In this document: positions 1-8,088 of the stretch, in pieces
Position numbering within the stretch: the stretch's first letter is position 1
Layout of the letters: the number at the start of each line of letters is the position of its first letter
Source of the DNA: an uncultured Caulobacterales bacterium
Lineage (GTDB): Bacteria > Pseudomonadota > Alphaproteobacteria > Caulobacterales > Maricaulaceae
Direction of reading: 5' to 3'
Assembly (NCBI GenBank): GCA_938003545.1
Contig: CALKXY010000004.1
Location: 1-64,000 of the forward strand
DNA: 64,000 nt
Position numbers and translations under genes: made by a program
Notes under the pieces: model-generated
Told to the model about the DNA's origin: nothing
Database searches by the model: none
Seen by the model: only the letters and a program-made list of their open reading frames with translations

Positions 1-261
1 TTACCCAGCATCATCCAATGACAAGCGCCGCTCCCCACCGAACAAGCCAACGTACGCTTGGTCGCCCGTTGTGAGAAGACAAGTTTAAACTAGCCTACAA
101 ATATAGACCCAAGGACGCATCTCTTGATATTTTTATAAGTAATTGAAACTGTACACATTTATTTTTCGCAAGACGCGGATTAAGTTTCAAGGGCTTTAAA
201 GTTTGACGGGGTGGGGAGTGCGTTCAACGCGTTGCCGCAGTTGAGCCTGAGTTTTTCTGAA
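1..261. other. Left edge, no supported gene
   Basis: All six frames are broken by stops. One plus-strand frame is open from the window edge to a stop at 86-88 and could be the last 28 codons of a gene outside the window, but nothing in it is recognisable. The part from about 110 to 200 is A+T-rich. No clear terminator for the pirin gene that ends at 262 is visible. Confidence 0.4.
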
Positions 262-963
262 TTAAGGGAGGTTGAAAAATAAAATTTCGGACGGGGTTTG
301 CGCCGTTAAAGCGAAGGGGACATCTGTGCCTTCAAAGGCCAAGCCATCCCCTGTTCGGTAGGTTTTGCCCTCAATTTCGACGCCTCCTTTGACGATATGC
401 AGGAAGCCATAACGATTAGCATCCAGCATGACATCGACGGTTTCGCCTGCATCAGGCTTACTAACCAAGATAGTTGCGTCTTGGTTGAGGCTGATTGCGC
501 CCAGATCCCCTTCTGGCGTGGCAATGGGCGTGAAGCCATTTTTACCTGCGTCTGGAAGCAGCTCGACTTGTTCATATGAAGGTGTGTGTCCGTTCTTTTT
601 TGGTTCAATCCAAATTTGAAGAAAATGGACGGGCGCTTTATTCGATGCGTTCATTTCCGAGTGACGAATACCTGTGCCTGCGGACATTCTTTGAATCTCT
701 CCAGGACGAATGATGGAGCCATTTCCAAGACTATCTTCATGCCCAAGTTCACCATCCAAAACATAAGTGATTATTTCCATATCCCGATGACCATGTTGGG
801 CAAAGCCTCCAGCGGGTGCAACATGGTCCTCATTGATAACTCGCAGGCTTCGGAAGCCCATGCGTCGGGGGTCGTGAAACTCGCCAAATGAAAAACTATG
901 ACGGCTATTTAACCAGCCATTGCGGAATTGACCGCGTGTCAATGAATCATAGTATTGTGTCAT
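262..963 (-). CDS. Pirin family protein (cupin, YhaK-like)
   Basis: A 233-residue bicupin of the pirin family. The N-terminal cupin carries the metal ligands His57 and His59 in a QHGHRD motif and His101 and Glu103 in a RHSEMN motif, essentially the human pirin positions. Some bacterial pirins have quercetin 2,3-dioxygenase activity; others act as redox-sensitive cofactors, so the substrate is unknown. A TTG codon lies 12 bases upstream in frame, but the ATG at 963 has GGAG six bases before it and is the better start. It is the last gene of a minus-strand operon with a 51-aa membrane protein and an azoreductase, divergent from a LysR regulator. This suggests a response to quinones or electrophiles (inference). 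Confidence 0.9.
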   Translation of the reverse strand: MTQYYDSLTRGQFRNGWLNSRHSFSFGEFHDPRRMGFRSLRVINEDHVAPAGGFAQHGHRDMEIITYVLDGELGHEDSLGNGSIIRPGEIQRMSAGTGIRHSEMNASNKAPVHFLQIWIEPKKNGHTPSYEQVELLPDAGKNGFTPIATPEGDLGAISLNQDATILVSKPDAGETVDVMLDANRYGFLHIVKGGVEIEGKTYRTGDGLAFEGTDVPFALTAQTPSEILFFNLP

Positions 964-991
964 ACTTGTCTCCAAAAAATTGAAGTTTGAA

Positions 992-1147
992 TTAAGTCCA
1001 AGCCGCGAGAGCGAGACCAGAAACGGCTATGGCGGAGAGACTTGTAATAATAATCGCGAGGTAAAGAAGCGTGCGATGTTTGATGCCGTTTAGCTCTTGG
1101 CATTCAAAACCATGCCCAACGAGAAACTTATCAATTGTGTCTGTCAT
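992..1147 (-). CDS. 51-aa single-span membrane protein in the azoreductase-pirin operon
   Basis: A complete ATG-to-TAA frame of 51 codons fills most of the gap between the azoreductase and pirin genes. The protein starts MTDTIDKFLVGHGF, has a basic stretch (IKHR) at residues 22-25, and then a hydrophobic segment at about residues 27-49 rich in Ile, Leu, Ala and Ser, typical of one transmembrane helix. The start lies 12 bases after the azoreductase stop, so it is probably co-transcribed and may be translationally coupled; its ribosome site is weak. The family is not recognised. The fit to the operon gap, the strand and the membrane-like composition support a real gene. Confidence 0.6.
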   Translation of the reverse strand: MTDTIDKFLVGHGFECQELNGIKHRTLLYLAIIITSLSAIAVSGLALAAWT

Positions 1148-1159
1148 GGAGGCGGCCGC

Positions 1160-1756
1160 CTAAGTTTTTAAGGCTTGAATTTCGGCGGATGCGTCAGCGC
1201 GTTTCTCATCTGCGTTTGCACTCAATGCATCCGCAGCGATGAAGGTGACATCCGTGATACCCACGAAGGCCATGGCTTGCTTGAGATAGGGCGTGGCAAA
1301 ATCAATGGGACTGCCGACAGGTGTTCCGCCAGATGCTACCAAAATAATGGCGCGCTTACCTTCGAGTAAGCCTACAGGACCTGTCTCAGTATATTGAAAG
1401 GTCATACCCACTCGACACACCATATCGACCCAGGCTTTTAGAGTAGCTGGAATGCCGAAATTATAAATTGGCGTGGATATGACAATCGTGTCAGCAGATT
1501 CGAGTTCAGCGACAAGACTATCCGAGAGGCTCAACTTCGCTTTGTGAACCGTTGTTCGTTCATCGACGGGCGTGAAATTGGCGGCAATCCAATCCTCATC
1601 GACGAAAGGCAAGCCGCTCGCAACATCACGGCTGACAAGATTGACGGCCCCGAGTTCAACGAGATGGTCTATAGTTTCGTCGGCTAAGCTACGTGTTACG
1701 GACCCCGTCTTGCGGGCACTAGCGTCAATACGAAGTATGCGATTAATCGTAGTCAT
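1160..1756 (-). CDS. azoR: FMN-dependent NADH-azoreductase (AzoR/AcpD family)
   Basis: A 198-residue flavodoxin-fold quinone/azo reductase. It reduces quinones and azo compounds with NAD(P)H through bound FMN by two-electron transfer, which avoids semiquinone radicals. Visible family features are the N-terminal phosphate-binding region (RIDASAR, about 9-15), the isoalloxazine-binding TPIYNFGIP segment (about 95-103) and an ASGG turn near 141-144. Length is normal for the family. The ATG has GGAGA six bases upstream. It heads the minus-strand operon azoR-small membrane protein-pirin and is divergent from a LysR gene 97 bases away, the usual arrangement when the LysR protein controls the reductase. 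Confidence 0.92.
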   Translation of the reverse strand: MTTINRILRIDASARKTGSVTRSLADETIDHLVELGAVNLVSRDVASGLPFVDEDWIAANFTPVDERTTVHKAKLSLSDSLVAELESADTIVISTPIYNFGIPATLKAWVDMVCRVGMTFQYTETGPVGLLEGKRAIILVASGGTPVGSPIDFATPYLKQAMAFVGITDVTFIAADALSANADEKRADASAEIQALKT

Positions 1757-1853
1757 ATCTGTCTCCTGTAATTCGATGAGTGAGGGATATCTTGTTCTTT
1801 AAAAAAGAATTAGGTGGCTATTTTTGAAATTACTGTTCTAATATAGAGAACAA
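1757..1853. promoter_or_regulatory. Divergent azoR/lysR promoter with inverted repeats
   Basis: The 97-base spacer holds two dyads. TGTTCT at 1834-1839 and AGAACA at 1847-1852 form a perfect 6-base inverted repeat with a 7-base spacer, ending one base before the LysR start codon. TTCTTT at 1795-1800 and AAAGAA at 1804-1809 form a second, overlapping another TGTTCT at 1793-1798. The two TGTTCT boxes are 41 bases apart. LysR proteins commonly bind two such dyads and repress their own gene from the promoter-proximal one; assignment to this regulator is inference. Confidence 0.55.
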
Positions 1854-2756
1854 ATGAGCAAGTATGAGGAAATGGAAACCTTCGTTCGCGTCGTTGAGGC
1901 AGGATCCATAACTAAGGCTGCGAGCCAATTAAAGATCGCGAAATCAGCTGTCAGCCGCAGGTTAAAAGAATTGGAAGCGCGTTTGGGTGTTCAGTTAATG
2001 ACGCGGACAACTCGCAAACTTACACTGACGGATACGGGTGAAACGCTTTATAAGCGGTTTGTCGTTGTGCTTGCTGATTGGGAAGAAGGTGAAACGGCCG
2101 CCAGCGACGCACAAGCCGCGCTCGCAGGGAGTATACGCATCGCGGCCCCTTTATCATTTGGGGTGTCGCACTTAGGCCCCGCTATCATAGATTTTATGCG
2201 TGAACATCCACTCGTGGATTTCGATATAGATTTTAGTGACCGTAAAATTGATCTTATTGCGGAGGGCATGGATTTAGCTATTCGCATTGGTGATTTGCCA
2301 GACTCCAGTTTGATTGCACGAAAAATTGCGGCCTTATCTACCGCGGCTGCGGCAAGCTCTGCATATTTAAAAGAACATGGTACGCCGCAGTCTCCAGATG
2401 ATTTAAAGACGCACAAAGAACTGCGGTATGGATATCGTACCAACGCGTCATGGTCTTACAAAACCCCTGACGGCGTTGAAGGAAAAGTTGAAATGTCGCC
2501 GCGCCTACGGGCAACGAATGGCGAGTTTTTGCGAGATGCTGCAGTCGCTGGCGAAGGTGTACTCATTGAGCCACGTTTTATTATATATGAAAATTTTCGA
2601 GATGGTTCATTGATCGAAATTCTACCCGGTTACAAATGGCAGGACATCACAGCCTATGCTGTCTATCCGCCCACTCGCCATCTATCTGTCAGAGTACGTG
2701 CCTTTGTGAACTTTTTAATCGAAAGATATAAAGGCACCCCGTATTGGGAAGCGTGA
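1854..2756 (+). CDS. LysR family transcriptional regulator
   Basis: A 300-residue regulator of normal LysR length. The N-terminal winged helix-turn-helix spans about residues 3-60 (ITKAASQLKIAKSAVSRRLK recognition region, then RLGVQLMTRTTRKLTLT). The rest is a periplasmic-binding-like effector domain in two lobes from about residue 90. It resembles the subgroup that controls quinone or aldehyde reductases and pirins. It is transcribed divergently from azoR. A perfect dyad abuts its own ATG, which would allow tight autorepression. The effector is not predictable from sequence. Confidence 0.92.
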   Translation: MSKYEEMETFVRVVEAGSITKAASQLKIAKSAVSRRLKELEARLGVQLMTRTTRKLTLTDTGETLYKRFVVVLADWEEGETAASDAQAALAGSIRIAAPLSFGVSHLGPAIIDFMREHPLVDFDIDFSDRKIDLIAEGMDLAIRIGDLPDSSLIARKIAALSTAAAASSAYLKEHGTPQSPDDLKTHKELRYGYRTNASWSYKTPDGVEGKVEMSPRLRATNGEFLRDAAVAGEGVLIEPRFIIYENFRDGSLIEILPGYKWQDITAYAVYPPTRHLSVRVRAFVNFLIERYKGTPYWEA

Positions 2757-2891
2757 AGTGACGGTAACGCCCGAGCAAACAGACAATGCGAGTGGCTCAT
2801 AATCGAAGCCCAAAGTATACAGTTAGCTTACGCCTGTTAATCCCCCCGAAAGGGAGGGGAGGTATTTCAATAACGAAACTTCCTCATCAGA
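2757..2891. other. Intergenic spacer with G/C-run hairpin
   Basis: Between the convergent LysR and HEPN-like genes. A run of C at 2842-2847, a GAAA loop and the following GGGAGGGG form a short hairpin without a clear T tract. Immediately after is a 13-base direct repeat (2879-2891 and 2901-2913) whose second copy lies inside the 3' end of the HEPN-like gene. Confidence 0.4.
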
Positions 2892-3677
2892 TTAAATTAC
2901 CTTCCTCATCAGACCTCTGATCTGATCTTCTTCATTCGCCGATAGTGAGTCACCTTGATTGAAGGGTCGAGACACTAAGCGATCGAAAAGGTCAGCGTGT
3001 TGAGAAATAAACAATGGGCATTTTTTTTTAAGAATCTGGAGGTCAAGAATGCCGTTAGCGCGTCCCGTGTCTATCTCTCTTATATTAGATGCCATGTCTG
3101 CCAACAAACCACTAAAGCCAAGAAATTGTTTACGCAGCATAATGAGCTCAGTTAAGTCACGGCCATGTGCAGGTTCTCGAAATATTTTTTCCCTATCCCG
3201 CTCTATGAGTTGTTTAAAAAAGAAGGGCACTAGATGAAATTGGTTCGAACCTTGCTTTTGCGCCACTGTGCCGTGAGCTAATTCATTTCTGGCGCAATTT
3301 AAAGCCATAGTGATTTTTGCTAACCAATTCATTATTTCCTTGGAAAGCACTTGGATTTCGGGATGTTGCTTATTACTCCATGTGATGACGGCACCTTTTA
3401 CAGTCTTTATCCTGCCAGCGATGTTGTGATTTCCCCAAAAATCAATTGTCACGGAAAGAGCTGGTTTCCCACCAGACGCGGCCTGAAATATTTCCGCTAA
3501 GCCGATTTCCACCTGCCCCCATCTTGACAGTGCCCAACCAACTTGTTCCCACATAATCAGTTCATCATGAGATGCGTGATGAGGATATTGACCTGAGATG
3601 GTTTCGTCACACTCTTCAAACGCTAAATCAATGGCTTCATCATAACTGGTAGCCCCTGGCGGGTAATATCTTCGCAT
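2892..3677 (-). CDS. Hypothetical protein with HEPN-like RNELAH motif
   Basis: A 261-residue, apparently all-helical protein that I cannot place in a named family. Residues 128-136 read CARNELAHG: Arg130, Asn131 and His135 match the R-(polar)-x3-H catalytic signature of HEPN ribonucleases, at the end of a predicted helix (about 112-130). HEPN proteins with this motif cut RNA in toxin-antitoxin, abortive-infection and CRISPR systems, but many HEPN-like proteins have no known role. There is no adjacent nucleotidyltransferase or antitoxin. It has an AAGGAG ribosome site 7 bases from the ATG and a 15-base palindrome at 3716-3730 upstream. Flanks are unrelated house-keeping genes, so it may be a recent insertion. 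Confidence 0.6.
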   Translation of the reverse strand: MRRYYPPGATSYDEAIDLAFEECDETISGQYPHHASHDELIMWEQVGWALSRWGQVEIGLAEIFQAASGGKPALSVTIDFWGNHNIAGRIKTVKGAVITWSNKQHPEIQVLSKEIMNWLAKITMALNCARNELAHGTVAQKQGSNQFHLVPFFFKQLIERDREKIFREPAHGRDLTELIMLRKQFLGFSGLLADMASNIREIDTGRANGILDLQILKKKCPLFISQHADLFDRLVSRPFNQGDSLSANEEDQIRGLMRKVI

Positions 3678-3715
3678 TTAAAAGCTCCTTTTGTGAATGC
3701 ACCTTTCTTGCCTGA

Positions 3716-3730
3716 TAACAAACGTTGTTA
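3716..3730. promoter_or_regulatory. Perfect palindrome upstream of the HEPN-like gene
   Basis: TAACAA, a 3-base centre ACG, then TTGTTA: a perfect 6-base inverted repeat 38 bases before the ATG at 3677. It lies where a promoter for the minus-strand gene would be, so it is a candidate operator. No dedicated regulator gene is next to it. Confidence 0.4.
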
Positions 3731-3858
3731 CTTTACCCAAGCAAGCTGAATCTAGTGGCCGCTTTGTCTTTCCCTCTTCTAGGAGACGGTTTCGATTTTA
3801 GTTGGTTAATATCAGTATAGCCGATAAGCTTCATTTTTAAGTTGTAGATGGGCGTCCT

Positions 3859-4281
3859 ATGCGTGTTCTAAAATTATCCGTTTTGATCTGTGTGTTAGCC
3901 GGTTGTAACGCCACGGAACCTGAGGACGCCTTAGAACCCATTCAAACGACACATGTATATTTTCCAGACACAAATAGCGCCCCAACCGAGTTAAATATGA
4001 CGCTTGCAAATGGAGACTGTCATGTCCGTGTAGACGTTTTGAGTACGGGCGGCGGTACGGATAATGACAACAATAGCGTCGCATTCCGCCTGTTCGACTT
4101 TCAGGTTTTCTCGCCCAGAGTCGGTAATTTATACCAACAAAAATGGGGGAGAGAGGGAGAGTTTTCGACCTGTGCGCAAGTGCCTAATTTTGCAGATATT
4201 GCAATCCTCAAAACTGAATTGAATGATGTATTAACAACCTATGGTCCGCCCACACGTGGTTTAGTTACGGTCGGCCCATAG
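3859..4281 (+). CDS. Small predicted lipoprotein, unknown function
   Basis: A 140-residue protein with a short type II signal peptide: basic MRVLK, hydrophobic core, lipobox LAGC with the lipidated Cys at residue 16. The mature part contains two further cysteines (in NGDCHVRV and FSTCAQV), which could form a disulfide in the periplasm. I do not recognise the family. The next gene on the same strand, a lipoprotein metalloprotease, starts 104 bases downstream, so co-transcription is possible but not shown. No strong ribosome site is visible. Confidence 0.65.
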   Translation: MRVLKLSVLICVLAGCNATEPEDALEPIQTTHVYFPDTNSAPTELNMTLANGDCHVRVDVLSTGGGTDNDNNSVAFRLFDFQVFSPRVGNLYQQKWGREGEFSTCAQVPNFADIAILKTELNDVLTTYGPPTRGLVTVGP

Positions 4282-4385
4282 GCACGGCTTAAAGGGTGAG
4301 GTTTTACTAATATCTCGCTCTGTATTTTTTTACTTTTGTCCTCAAACCCCCTTTCGTCTCGCGCTTAAGCCTGCTTAATAAAGCT

Positions 4386-6776
4386 ATGCGAAATATACTC
4401 ATTCCTCTTTGTCTTCCTCTTGGCCTTCTCCTTTCGGCCTGTGTGCCGCAGGGAAGTTCGATGTCTAAATCAGATGCGCTTTCAGGGCTTGATCATCGCG
4501 CTGGGTTTATTGATCTGCATGTGAACGAAAAGACGAATCACGTGCTGGTCAAATTGCCTGTGCCTGACGAAAACGGCGTCGCTATGCGCCTGATCCATTC
4601 CGCGCGCTTGACGGCGGGATTGGGGTCTAATCCTGTGGGATTGGATCGAGGGTGGGGTGAAGGCGGCCGCATTGTGACATTGCGGCGCATGGGCGATAAA
4701 ATTATCGTCGAGGAAGAAAACCTACGGTACCGCGCAAATCCCGATAACCCTTTGGAAGAACGCGCGGTACGCGAGAGTTTTGCGCGGTCTTTTCTCGCCG
4801 CTCTGCCAATTATGGATGATGCGAAAGACGGCCCAGTTGTCGATATGACAGCGTTCCTGACCTCGGATAGCCTCAATCTCGTGCAACATATGAAAGATGC
4901 TGATCAGGGCAGTTTTAAAATAGCTGAAGACCGGACTTTCGTTGATACGAAGAACGCGCTGGCTTTTCCCGATAATGTCGAAATTGATGTCTTCTTCACA
5001 CTCAGTTCCGCCGATGCGGGCGGCGAAGTTACGAGCACGGCGGCGAATGGCAAAGACGTCACCTTGATCCAACATCATAGTTTTGTACGCTTGCCAGAGA
5101 CAGGTTTTGAACCATTGCTTTCTGACCCGCGCGCCGGTGTGATTGAACAAGCGCATTATGATTATTCTGCGCCGCTTTCAGCTTCAATTGAGACCCGCTT
5201 TGCACGGCGCTATCGTTTGGAACGCGCCGAGGATGGCAGCGTCGTCAAACCTATTGTCTTTTACATCGATAGCGGCGCGCCAGACCCTATTCGCTCGGCT
5301 TTACTGGATGGCGCGCGCTGGTGGGAAGATGCTTTTGCCGCTGCAGGGTGGGAAGGCGCGTATCGTGTTGAGATATTGCCCGAGGACGCGCACCCGCTCG
5401 ATATTCGCTATAATACGGTGCAATGGGTGCATCGCCAGACGCGCGGCTGGTCTTATGGGGGCGGCGTGTCTGATCCGCGCACGGGCGAAATGCTCAAGGG
5501 TCACGTGAACCTAGGCAGTTTGCGCGTGCGCCAAGACCGTATGATTTTCGAGGGTTTGCTCGGCGCAGGCAAAACGGATAGCGGCGATCCCGATGATCCA
5601 GTGCAATTGGCGCTGGCGCGTATTCGCCAACTCTCTGCGCATGAAATTGGTCACGCGTTGGGCTTTGCGCATAATTTTGCGGCGAGCTCTGATGATAAAG
5701 CCTCCGTCATGGATTATCCCGCACCTGATGTGCGACTAGTCGACGGCGCGCTGGATGTGTCGGAGGCGTATGGCGTCGGGATTGGCGATTGGGATAAGGT
5801 CACGACGAGCTGGCTCTATGGTGAAAATACAAGTGATGAGCGCGATGATCTATTGGCTACGGCTTATGCGTCAGGCTTGTCCTATGTCGCCGACCGTGAC
5901 GGGCGCAGCATTGGGACGGGGCATCCCGACGGCAGCGTTTGGGATAATGGCGAAGATGCCGTGGAAACATTGCGCGAAGTGATGAAAGTGCGGGCCTTTG
6001 CATTGAATAAATTTGGCCCCGATAATCTACCCGCGGGACGTCCCCAATCGGACCTGAATGCCGCGATTGTGCCTATCTATCTTTACCATCGTTTCCAAAC
6101 GGCCGCTGCAGCCAAGCAGATTGGCGGGATGCGATTTAATTACGGGGCATCTGGCCCCGCAGACATCGTCGCGCCTGCAAAACAACGCGAAGCCTTAGAC
6201 GCTGTGCTGGAAACGCTCGACCCAAAAGCTCTCGATATTTCGGATGAGGTTCTGGCGCATCTCACGCCGCGCTTGGGGAGTTACTCTTTCGCCGATTCAG
6301 ACCGCGAGTTATTCCGTAAAACGGCCTATCCTGCATTTGATACGTTGAGCGCAGCAGAGACGGCAGCAGATTTGACCTTTGATGTATTGTTCAACCCACA
6401 GCGCGCGGCGCGTTTGGTTGAATTCCATCGTCGTGATGCGGATAATCTATCTCTCGATGAGGTTATGGATCGCACCAGACGCAAAATTATGGGCTTCTCA
6501 ACGCGTGGCCGTACGGGCGAAATTGCACAGACAGTCCGAGCGCAATATGCATATGCATTGATGGCGCTGGCGGACAGCGACGCGTCTCCTGCAGTGACGT
6601 CTTCCACGGATATTGCCCTGCGTGAATTGGCTACCAGTTTGCGCGTGTTAAATGATGAGCGCAGTACGTGGATTGCTGAACGGATCACGGCCTATCGCGC
6701 GCGTCCACTGACCGCGACATCCCCGGTCACACCCGCAAAAGCTCTCCCGCCGGGCAGTCCAATTGGGTCGGAGTAA
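4386..6776 (+). CDS. Zinc-dependent metalloprotease lipoprotein (DUF5117/DUF4953 family)
   Basis: A 796-residue exported lipoprotein. Residues 1-19 form a lipoprotein signal peptide ending in the lipobox LSAC. The catalytic motif HEIGHALGFAH has the zinc ligands His419, His423 and His429 and the general base Glu420, the extended HExxHxxGxxH form of metzincins. The SVMDYP segment shortly after fits the Met-turn. The preceding large N-terminal domain and the C-terminal extension match the DUF5117/DUF4953 architecture common in Bacteroidetes and marine Proteobacteria. It probably acts on proteins at the cell envelope; substrates are unknown. Its stop overlaps the start of the next gene (TAATG), so the two are likely translationally coupled. 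Confidence 0.88.
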   Translation: MRNILIPLCLPLGLLLSACVPQGSSMSKSDALSGLDHRAGFIDLHVNEKTNHVLVKLPVPDENGVAMRLIHSARLTAGLGSNPVGLDRGWGEGGRIVTLRRMGDKIIVEEENLRYRANPDNPLEERAVRESFARSFLAALPIMDDAKDGPVVDMTAFLTSDSLNLVQHMKDADQGSFKIAEDRTFVDTKNALAFPDNVEIDVFFTLSSADAGGEVTSTAANGKDVTLIQHHSFVRLPETGFEPLLSDPRAGVIEQAHYDYSAPLSASIETRFARRYRLERAEDGSVVKPIVFYIDSGAPDPIRSALLDGARWWEDAFAAAGWEGAYRVEILPEDAHPLDIRYNTVQWVHRQTRGWSYGGGVSDPRTGEMLKGHVNLGSLRVRQDRMIFEGLLGAGKTDSGDPDDPVQLALARIRQLSAHEIGHALGFAHNFAASSDDKASVMDYPAPDVRLVDGALDVSEAYGVGIGDWDKVTTSWLYGENTSDERDDLLATAYASGLSYVADRDGRSIGTGHPDGSVWDNGEDAVETLREVMKVRAFALNKFGPDNLPAGRPQSDLNAAIVPIYLYHRFQTAAAAKQIGGMRFNYGASGPADIVAPAKQREALDAVLETLDPKALDISDEVLAHLTPRLGSYSFADSDRELFRKTAYPAFDTLSAAETAADLTFDVLFNPQRAARLVEFHRRDADNLSLDEVMDRTRRKIMGFSTRGRTGEIAQTVRAQYAYALMALADSDASPAVTSSTDIALRELATSLRVLNDERSTWIAERITAYRARPLTATSPVTPAKALPPGSPIGSE

Positions 6777-7159
6777 TGGCTCTCCATCACGGCAAATGTC
6801 ATTGCGGGCAGGTTTGTTTTGAGTTTGACGCGCCAGCTACAATGGATGTGACGGATTGTAATTGTTCGATGTGCGCGATGACAGGATATGAGCATGTATT
6901 TGTGCCGAAGGGTGATTTACGCTTTCTGTCTGGTGAAGACTATCTAACGGAATATCGATTTAATACGGGGCAAGCCGTTCATATGTTCTGCCAAAGCTGC
7001 GGGATAAAACCGCTCTACCAGCCTCGCAGTCATCCAAACGCCTGGAGCGTAAATATGCGCTGTGTCCAAGCGGGCACGCTGACCATCGGCAAACGCATTG
7101 CATTTGACGGTAGCGATTGGGAAGGCAATATCGCGGGACTGAAAGCTGCTACCGAATAG
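6776..7159 (+). CDS. GFA/CENP-V family zinc protein
   Basis: A 127-residue protein of the glutathione-dependent formaldehyde-activating (Gfa) fold. It shows the family zinc ligands: CHCG (Cys8, Cys10), CNCSMC (Cys28, Cys30, Cys33) and FCQSCG (Cys72, Cys75). True Gfa speeds S-hydroxymethylglutathione formation, but most members of this family are of unproven function, and no formaldehyde dehydrogenase lies nearby. The start codon overlaps the stop of the metalloprotease gene by one base. Confidence 0.85.
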   Translation: MALHHGKCHCGQVCFEFDAPATMDVTDCNCSMCAMTGYEHVFVPKGDLRFLSGEDYLTEYRFNTGQAVHMFCQSCGIKPLYQPRSHPNAWSVNMRCVQAGTLTIGKRIAFDGSDWEGNIAGLKAATE

Positions 7160-7196
7160 AGTTGCTCAAAACGCCACGACGTTATACCTCGCGCGC

Positions 7197-8033
7197 ATGA
7201 CAGATCTCTTTATCCCGCTCTCTGGCCTTGGCCAAATCATTGATGATTATGACGCCGTGTTTTGTGACATTTGGGGCGTGATTCATAATGGCCGTGCACC
7301 GTTTCGTGAGGCTTGCGAGGCGTTGGAGCGGTTCCGCGAGCGCGGACCTGTCGTCCTGATTTCGAATGCGCCCAACCCGAGTATAACGATCCCAGAAAGT
7401 TTTGCGCGCCTTGGTGTGCCGGGTGAATTTTACGATGCAATTGTGACATCTGGCGATGCGACGATTGACGCGCTTGCGCGCCGTGCGCCTGGGCCCGCGT
7501 TTAAAATTGGGCCTGAACGCGATGACCGTCTCTATGCGGGCTTGGAACTTAATTTCACAGATTTGGATAGCGCCGTCTTTATCACCTGCACGGGGATGTA
7601 TGATGATAATGAACATCCTGATGATTACACAGAACTCCTAAGCCAAGCGCGTGAACGCGGATTGCCAATGGTCTGCGCGAACCCAGATATGAAAGTCAAA
7701 ATTGGTGATAAGGTTGTTTGGTGCGGCGGTGCGCTGGCGAAAATTTATGAAGATATGGGCGGCGAGGTTATCTATGCGGGTAAACCCCATGATCCAATTT
7801 ACCGCCTGTGCCGCGCATGGCTAGACGAAGTGACGGGACATATCCCGCCGCCTGAACGCATTCTTTGCATTGGTGATAATATTTTTACCGACCTATTGGG
7901 CGCGAAAGAACAGGGTATGGATTGCTTGTTTATTCAGGATGGTTTGAACGGCGAAACCGAACATCGTTTCAAAGAACTTTTAAGTGAGCATGGCGTCAGC
8001 GCACGATATATTGCGCCGCGTCTCATTTGGTAG
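7197..8033 (+). CDS. HAD superfamily class IIA hydrolase (TIGR01459 type)
   Basis: A 278-residue HAD phosphatase of the NagD-like subclass IIA. Motif I is VFCDIWGVIHNG with the nucleophile Asp24; the second Asp of the usual DxD is replaced by Trp26 (DIWGV), which is characteristic of the TIGR01459 group. Motif II is in VLISNAPNP. Motif IV is CIGDNIFTDLLGA near residues 224-236. The A-type cap domain lies between. The substrate is not known. It is followed by a MaoC hydratase and ribF on the same strand with short gaps. Confidence 0.88.
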   Translation: MTDLFIPLSGLGQIIDDYDAVFCDIWGVIHNGRAPFREACEALERFRERGPVVLISNAPNPSITIPESFARLGVPGEFYDAIVTSGDATIDALARRAPGPAFKIGPERDDRLYAGLELNFTDLDSAVFITCTGMYDDNEHPDDYTELLSQARERGLPMVCANPDMKVKIGDKVVWCGGALAKIYEDMGGEVIYAGKPHDPIYRLCRAWLDEVTGHIPPPERILCIGDNIFTDLLGAKEQGMDCLFIQDGLNGETEHRFKELLSEHGVSARYIAPRLIW

Positions 8034-8088
8034 CGAAACATCCACGATTTGTCGTGGTAAGACCCGTTTCGCTTTGCTAAGGCGCTTT

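Noticed and set aside
2-88. Open frame from the left edge to a stop, possible end of a plus-strand gene
   Set aside because: Only 28 codons, low-complexity content and no recognisable C-terminal domain.
6776-7159. GFA protein as a formaldehyde detoxification operon
   Set aside because: No glutathione-dependent formaldehyde dehydrogenase or S-formylglutathione hydrolase is nearby; it is coupled to a metalloprotease gene instead.
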